From the NCBI GenBank assembly GCA_963677505.2, contig CAXXWB010000017.1, positions 186,001-250,000 on the forward strand: a stretch of DNA of 64,000 nucleotides, in the 5' to 3' direction. Each line of letters starts with the position of its first letter. Positions within the stretch are counted from its first letter, which is position 1. The DNA comes from JBGSUZ01 sp963677505. Lineage in GTDB: Bacteria; Bacillota; Clostridia; Peptostreptococcales; Acidaminobacteraceae. The notes below the pieces were generated by a model. It saw only the letters and a list, made by a program, of their open reading frames with translations. It did not search any database and was not told the origin of the DNA. Position numbers and translations under genes: made by a program. Shown here piece after piece: positions 61,100 through 64,000 of this stretch.

Positions 61100-61285
61100 C
61101 TACCAGCTTGCTTTTCTCACACCTGGTATTTGACCTTTGTAAGCTAATTCTCTAAAACAAATACGGCAGATACCGAATTTTCTAAGAACAGCATGTGGTC
61201 TACCGCACACTCTACATCTTGTATATGCTTGAGTCGCATATTTAGGTGCTCTGGCTTGTTTAACTTTCATTGATTTTTTAGCCAT
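61100..61285 (-). CDS. rpsN: 30S ribosomal protein S14, zinc type
   Basis: 61 aa. YTRCRVCGRPHAVLRKFGIC holds the first zinc cysteines and CRICF completes the four-cysteine site; GQIPGVRKASW at the end. Short zinc (type Z) form, as expected inside the spc operon of Firmicutes. Confidence 0.98.
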   Translation of the reverse strand: MAKKSMKVKQARAPKYATQAYTRCRVCGRPHAVLRKFGICRICFRELAYKGQIPGVRKASW

Positions 61286-61298
61286 TTGCTACCCCTCC

Positions 61299-61838
61299 TT
61301 ATTTGCTGAATGGCATGCCCATTAACGTTAAGAGTTCACGAGCTTCTTCATCTGACTTAGCAGTAGTAACAAACGTAATGTCCATACCTCTTACTTTGTC
61401 GATTTTATCGTATTCGATTTCAGGGAAGATCAATTGTTCTTTAACGCCTAAAGTGTAGTTACCTCTGCCATCAAATGCGTTTGCATTTGTGCCTTTGAAG
61501 TCTCTTACACGTGGAAGTGCGATTGTGAACAATCTATCCATGAATTCATACATAGTGTCGCCTCTAAGCGTTACCTTTGTACCAATTGGCATACCTTCTC
61601 TTAATTTGAAGTTCGCAATTGATTTTTTTGCTTTTGTGACAACTGGCTGTTGACCTGTAATTGTAGCAAGTTCAGCTACGGCAACTTGAACAGCTTTTGG
61701 GTTATCTTTAGCTTCGCCAAGACCCATGTTCACAACGATTTTTTCTATTTTAGGAATTTCCATAACATTGCTGTATTGGAATTTCTCCATCAAAGCCTTA
61801 GTGACTTCTTCTTTATATTTATCTCTAAATCTTGCCAT
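61299..61838 (-). CDS. rplE: 50S ribosomal protein L5
   Basis: 179 aa. MEIPKIEKIVVNMGLGEAKD, TGQQPVVTKAKKSIANFKLR, REGMPIGTKVTLRGDTMYEF and C-terminal TAKSDEEARELLTLMGMPF. Contacts 5S rRNA and P-site tRNA. Confidence 0.98.
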   Translation of the reverse strand: MARFRDKYKEEVTKALMEKFQYSNVMEIPKIEKIVVNMGLGEAKDNPKAVQVAVAELATITGQQPVVTKAKKSIANFKLREGMPIGTKVTLRGDTMYEFMDRLFTIALPRVRDFKGTNANAFDGRGNYTLGVKEQLIFPEIEYDKIDKVRGMDITFVTTAKSDEEARELLTLMGMPFSK

Positions 61839-61864
61839 GTGTACAAACCTCCTTCCGAGTTAGA

Positions 61865-62176
61865 TTAGTCTAACACTTCGCCAGATTTCTTAGCAATTCT
61901 GACTTTTTTACCGTTTTCGAGCACTTTATAGCCTATTCTAGTAGCAACTTTTTCTTTAGGATCAAGAATCATAACGTTTGAAACGTTAATTGGCGCTTCT
62001 TGATGCACGATGCCACCTTGTTGAACTCTTTGATTAGGTTTTTTATGCTTCGTTACCATGTTGACGTTTTCAACAATAACTCTGCTTTCAGCAGGCATTG
62101 ATTGAATTACTTTACCTTTTTTACCTTTATCTTTACCAGCTACAACAACAACTGTATCGCCTTTTTTAATTCTCAT
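61865..62176 (-). CDS. rplX: 50S ribosomal protein L24
   Basis: 103 aa from ATG at 62176, 6 bases after GGGAGGTG. KOW motif KKGDTVVVVAGKDKGKKGKV and QGGIVHQEAPINVSNVMILD. Assembly initiator for the large subunit. Confidence 0.97.
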   Translation of the reverse strand: MRIKKGDTVVVVAGKDKGKKGKVIQSMPAESRVIVENVNMVTKHKKPNQRVQQGGIVHQEAPINVSNVMILDPKEKVATRIGYKVLENGKKVRIAKKSGEVLD

Positions 62177-62197
62177 ACAATGCACCTCCCACTCTTA

Positions 62198-62566
62198 CTA
62201 TAAAACTTCTGGAGCAAGAGAAACGATCTTAGTGAATTTCTTATCTCTTAATTCTCTTGCAACAGGGCCAAAGATACGAGTTCCTATTGGAGATAAGTCA
62301 TCTTTTATGATAACCGCAGCATTTTCATCAAATTTGAGATAGCTACCGTCGTTTCTTCTAACTCCGCTTACGGATCTAACAATAACAGCTTTTACTACGT
62401 CACCCTTTTTAACAACTCCGCCTGGCGTTGCATTTTTAACCGCACAAACGATGACATCACCAATGCTACCATAGTATCTTTTAGAACCACCCAAAACACG
62501 GATACAAAGAAGTTCTTTAGCACCTGAGTTGTCGGCAACTTTAAGTCGGGTTTCTTGTTGGATCAT
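62198..62566 (-). CDS. rplN: 50S ribosomal protein L14
   Basis: 122 aa. MIQQETRLKVADNSGAKELL, CIRVLGGSKRYYGSIGDVIV and GTRIFGPVARELRDKKFTKI. Forms an inter-subunit bridge. Confidence 0.98.
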   Translation of the reverse strand: MIQQETRLKVADNSGAKELLCIRVLGGSKRYYGSIGDVIVCAVKNATPGGVVKKGDVVKAVIVRSVSGVRRNDGSYLKFDENAAVIIKDDLSPIGTRIFGPVARELRDKKFTKIVSLAPEVL

Positions 62567-62595
62567 GCTTATTACCTCCTTCCGATCAGCAAAGA

Positions 62596-62874
62596 TTACT
62601 TCGCTTTTTCAATAATTTCCACAAGTCTCCATCTCTTATCTCTAGAGAGTGGTCTTGTTTCCATGATTTTTACTTTATCGCCAATGCCACATGTGTTAAG
62701 TTCATCATGGGCCTTGAAGTTTTTTGTTCTTTTAACACGCTTTCCGTAAAGTGGGTGTCTTACGAAGTCTTCGATCTTAACGACGATGGTTTTGTCCATT
62801 TTATCGGAAACAACGATGCCCATTTTAACTTTTCTTCTTGCTCTTTCTTCCACGGCTCTTACCTCCTTCGCCAT
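62596..62874 (-). CDS. rpsQ: 30S ribosomal protein S17
   Basis: 92 aa. RKVKMGIVVSDKMDKTIVVK, HPLYGKRVKRTKNFKAHDEL and CGIGDKVKIMETRPLSRDKR. Shares base 62874 with the rpmC stop, showing coupling. Confidence 0.98.
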   Translation of the reverse strand: MAKEVRAVEERARRKVKMGIVVSDKMDKTIVVKIEDFVRHPLYGKRVKRTKNFKAHDELNTCGIGDKVKIMETRPLSRDKRWRLVEIIEKAK

Positions 62875-63059
62875 TAAGCTCTTTCTCTTAAGACAGTCTT
62901 AACACGCGCGATATCTTTTTTAACACCTTGGATTTTCATTGGGTTCTCTAATTGACCAGTAGCCAATTGGAATCTAAGGTTAAATAATTCGCTTTTAAGA
63001 TCGTTAAGCTTTGATGCTAACTCTTTGTCAGTGAGTTCTCTGAGTTTATTAGCATTCAT
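62874..63059 (-). CDS. rpmC: 50S ribosomal protein L29
   Basis: 61 aa from ATG at 63059 (MNANKLRELTDKELASKLND), with a GGTGAATCTA site just upstream; a longer in-frame reading to 63089 lies in rplP. Helical hairpin with ELFNLRFQLATGQLENPMKI. It overlaps the rplP stop (63049-63051). Sits at the peptide exit. Confidence 0.96.
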   Translation of the reverse strand: MNANKLRELTDKELASKLNDLKSELFNLRFQLATGQLENPMKIQGVKKDIARVKTVLRERA

Positions 63060-63489
63060 TAGATTCACCACCCTTTGCAACTTCCTCACGCTTCATGAAC
63101 TTGCATTTGATAGGAAGTTTGTTAGCAGCAAGTCTCATCGCTTCTCTTGCAACTTCTTCATTAACTCCTGAAAGTTCATACAAAATTCTACCTGGCTTAA
63201 CAACTGCTACCCAATATTCTGGAGAACCTTTACCGGCACCCATACGAGTTTCAGCTGGTTTTCTTGTTACTGGTTTGTGAGGGAAGATTTTGATCCAAAC
63301 CTTACCGCCTCTTTTAATATATCTGTTGATCGCAATACGAGCAGCTTCAATTTGTCTAGAAGTGATCCAAGCTGGCTCCATAGCCACTAAAGCGTAATCT
63401 CCGTATGCGATGGCATTGCCTTTTTGTGCAGTACCTTTCATGCGGCCTCTGTGGACTCTACGACGTTTCACTCTTTTAGGCATTAACAT
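63049..63489 (-). CDS. rplP: 50S ribosomal protein L16
   Basis: 146 aa. MPKRVKRRRVHRGRMKGTAQ, WITSRQIEAARIAINRYIKR and GAGKGSPEYWVAVVKPGRIL. ATG at 63489 or 63483; the AGGAGG upstream fits either. Its 3' end overlaps rpmC. Confidence 0.97.
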   Translation of the reverse strand: MLMPKRVKRRRVHRGRMKGTAQKGNAIAYGDYALVAMEPAWITSRQIEAARIAINRYIKRGGKVWIKIFPHKPVTRKPAETRMGAGKGSPEYWVAVVKPGRILYELSGVNEEVAREAMRLAANKLPIKCKFMKREEVAKGGESNEC

Positions 63490-63536
63490 GTGTGTACAGC
63501 CTCCTTCCGTTAACTTTACTATCTATTTCAGACCGA

Positions 63537-64000
63537 TTACTCTTCTACTGAAGCGTTATCGTTAGGTTTTTTAGCTTTGTTGAATGGTTTATTGTTATTG
63601 TTGTTTCTAGGATTTCTGTTGTTATTCTCTCTAGGCGCTCTAGCTTTTTTAGCTTCTTTTCTTTGAAGAATGCTTTCGCCAGTAGGGCTAGGAAGAATTT
63701 CACCTTTGTAAATCCAAACTTTAACACCAATTTTACCATAAGTTGTATCTGCTTCAGCAAAACCGTAGTCGATATCAGCTCTTAACGTTGAAAGTGGAAC
63801 ATTACCTTCGCTGTAGCCTTCAGTTCTTGCGATTTCCGCGCCACCAAGTCTACCAGCTGTAGCAACTTTAATACCTTCTACGCCGTTGATTCTCATAGTT
63901 CTTTGGATAGATTGCTTCATAGCTCTTCTGAACGTAACACGTCTTTCAAGTTGAAGTGCGATGTTTTCAGCAACGAGTTGTGCATCTGCATCTGGCATAT
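63537..64000 (-). CDS. rpsC: 30S ribosomal protein S3 (C-terminal part, cut by window edge)
   Basis: The last 153 or so codons. Seen: AENIALQLERRVTFRRAMKQ, GRLGGAEIARTEGYSEGNVP, STLRADIDYGFAEADTTYGK and IGVKVWIYKGEIL, the C-terminal S3 domain; the KH domain is outside. After residue KGEILP it has an unusual low-complexity tail, ARAPRENNNRNPRNNNNNKP, rich in Asn, Lys and Arg. Next upstream gene of the S10 operon, 47 bases before rplP. Confidence 0.96.
   Translation of the reverse strand, partial: MPDADAQLVAENIALQLERRVTFRRAMKQSIQRTMRINGVEGIKVATAGRLGGAEIARTEGYSEGNVPLSTLRADIDYGFAEADTTYGKIGVKVWIYKGEILPSPTGESILQRKEAKKARAPRENNNRNPRNNNNNKPFNKAKKPNDNASVEE

Overview
The window comes from the chromosome of a low-GC Gram-positive anaerobe of the class Clostridia; the genus cannot be fixed from sequence alone. 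Evidence: AGGAGG-type ribosome binding sites throughout, a canonical Firmicute S10/spc/alpha ribosomal-protein order with a KOW-domain protein next to map, zinc-type S14, CdaA/CdaR, Ecf transporter genes after rplQ, a ferredoxin-dependent 2-oxoacid oxidoreductase with butyrate kinases, and class 1B PyrD/PyrK. Almost everything is on the minus strand.

Layout. 1-4.3 kb: RND efflux permease (partial) and its membrane-fusion protein, divergent from an OmpR/histidine-kinase pair. 4.3-7.5 kb: an unknown 159-aa protein, an ArsB/NhaD-type permease, and glmM. 7.8-14.2 kb: a catabolic operon buk2-ptb-buk1-(P-loop ATPase)-ferredoxin-2-oxoacid:ferredoxin oxidoreductase alpha/beta/gamma. It is preceded by a near-consensus sigma-54 promoter, two matching dyads and a sigma-54 activator gene (14.4-16.1 kb). 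Together these look like an anaerobic counterpart of the sigma-L/BkdR-controlled bkd operon: a 2-oxo acid is oxidised to acyl-CoA, then to acyl phosphate, then to the acid plus ATP. This block sits between cdaA-cdaR (16.1-18.2 kb) and glmM, which are normally adjacent. 18.4-23.5 kb: an EamA transporter, then chorismate-pathway genes aroB, aroA (frameshifted), aroC and chorismate mutase.

23.6-37.4 kb: two tandem rRNA operons, both leftward. The right one is 16S-tRNA-Ala-23S-5S-Glu-Asp-Thr-Pro; the left one is 16S-tRNA-Ile-23S-5S-Glu-Val-Leu-Gly-Arg-Ser-Met-Phe. A gene-free AT-rich stretch of about 1.3 kb separates them. 37.6-43.3 kb: pyrimidine biosynthesis, with pyrC-pyrF-pyrK-pyrD leftward behind a leader with a PyrR-like hairpin and intrinsic terminator, and pyrB-pyrI rightward. 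43.3-47.6 kb: FAD oxidoreductase, ndk, a small membrane protein, a MEMO-AMMECR1 fusion and a MazG-like gene. 47.8-64 kb: rpsI/rplM, truA/ecfT/ecfA2/ecfA1, then the long ribosomal-protein/rpoA/secY/adk/map/infA cluster, running off the right edge within rpsC.

A striking feature is the number of apparent single-base frameshifts: one in the sigma-54 activator, one in aroA, and nine packed into 47.1-51.8 kb (memo, mazG-like, truA, ecfA2, ecfA1). Several are essential or well-conserved genes and many hits are in homopolymers, so uncorrected sequencing errors are the likeliest cause.
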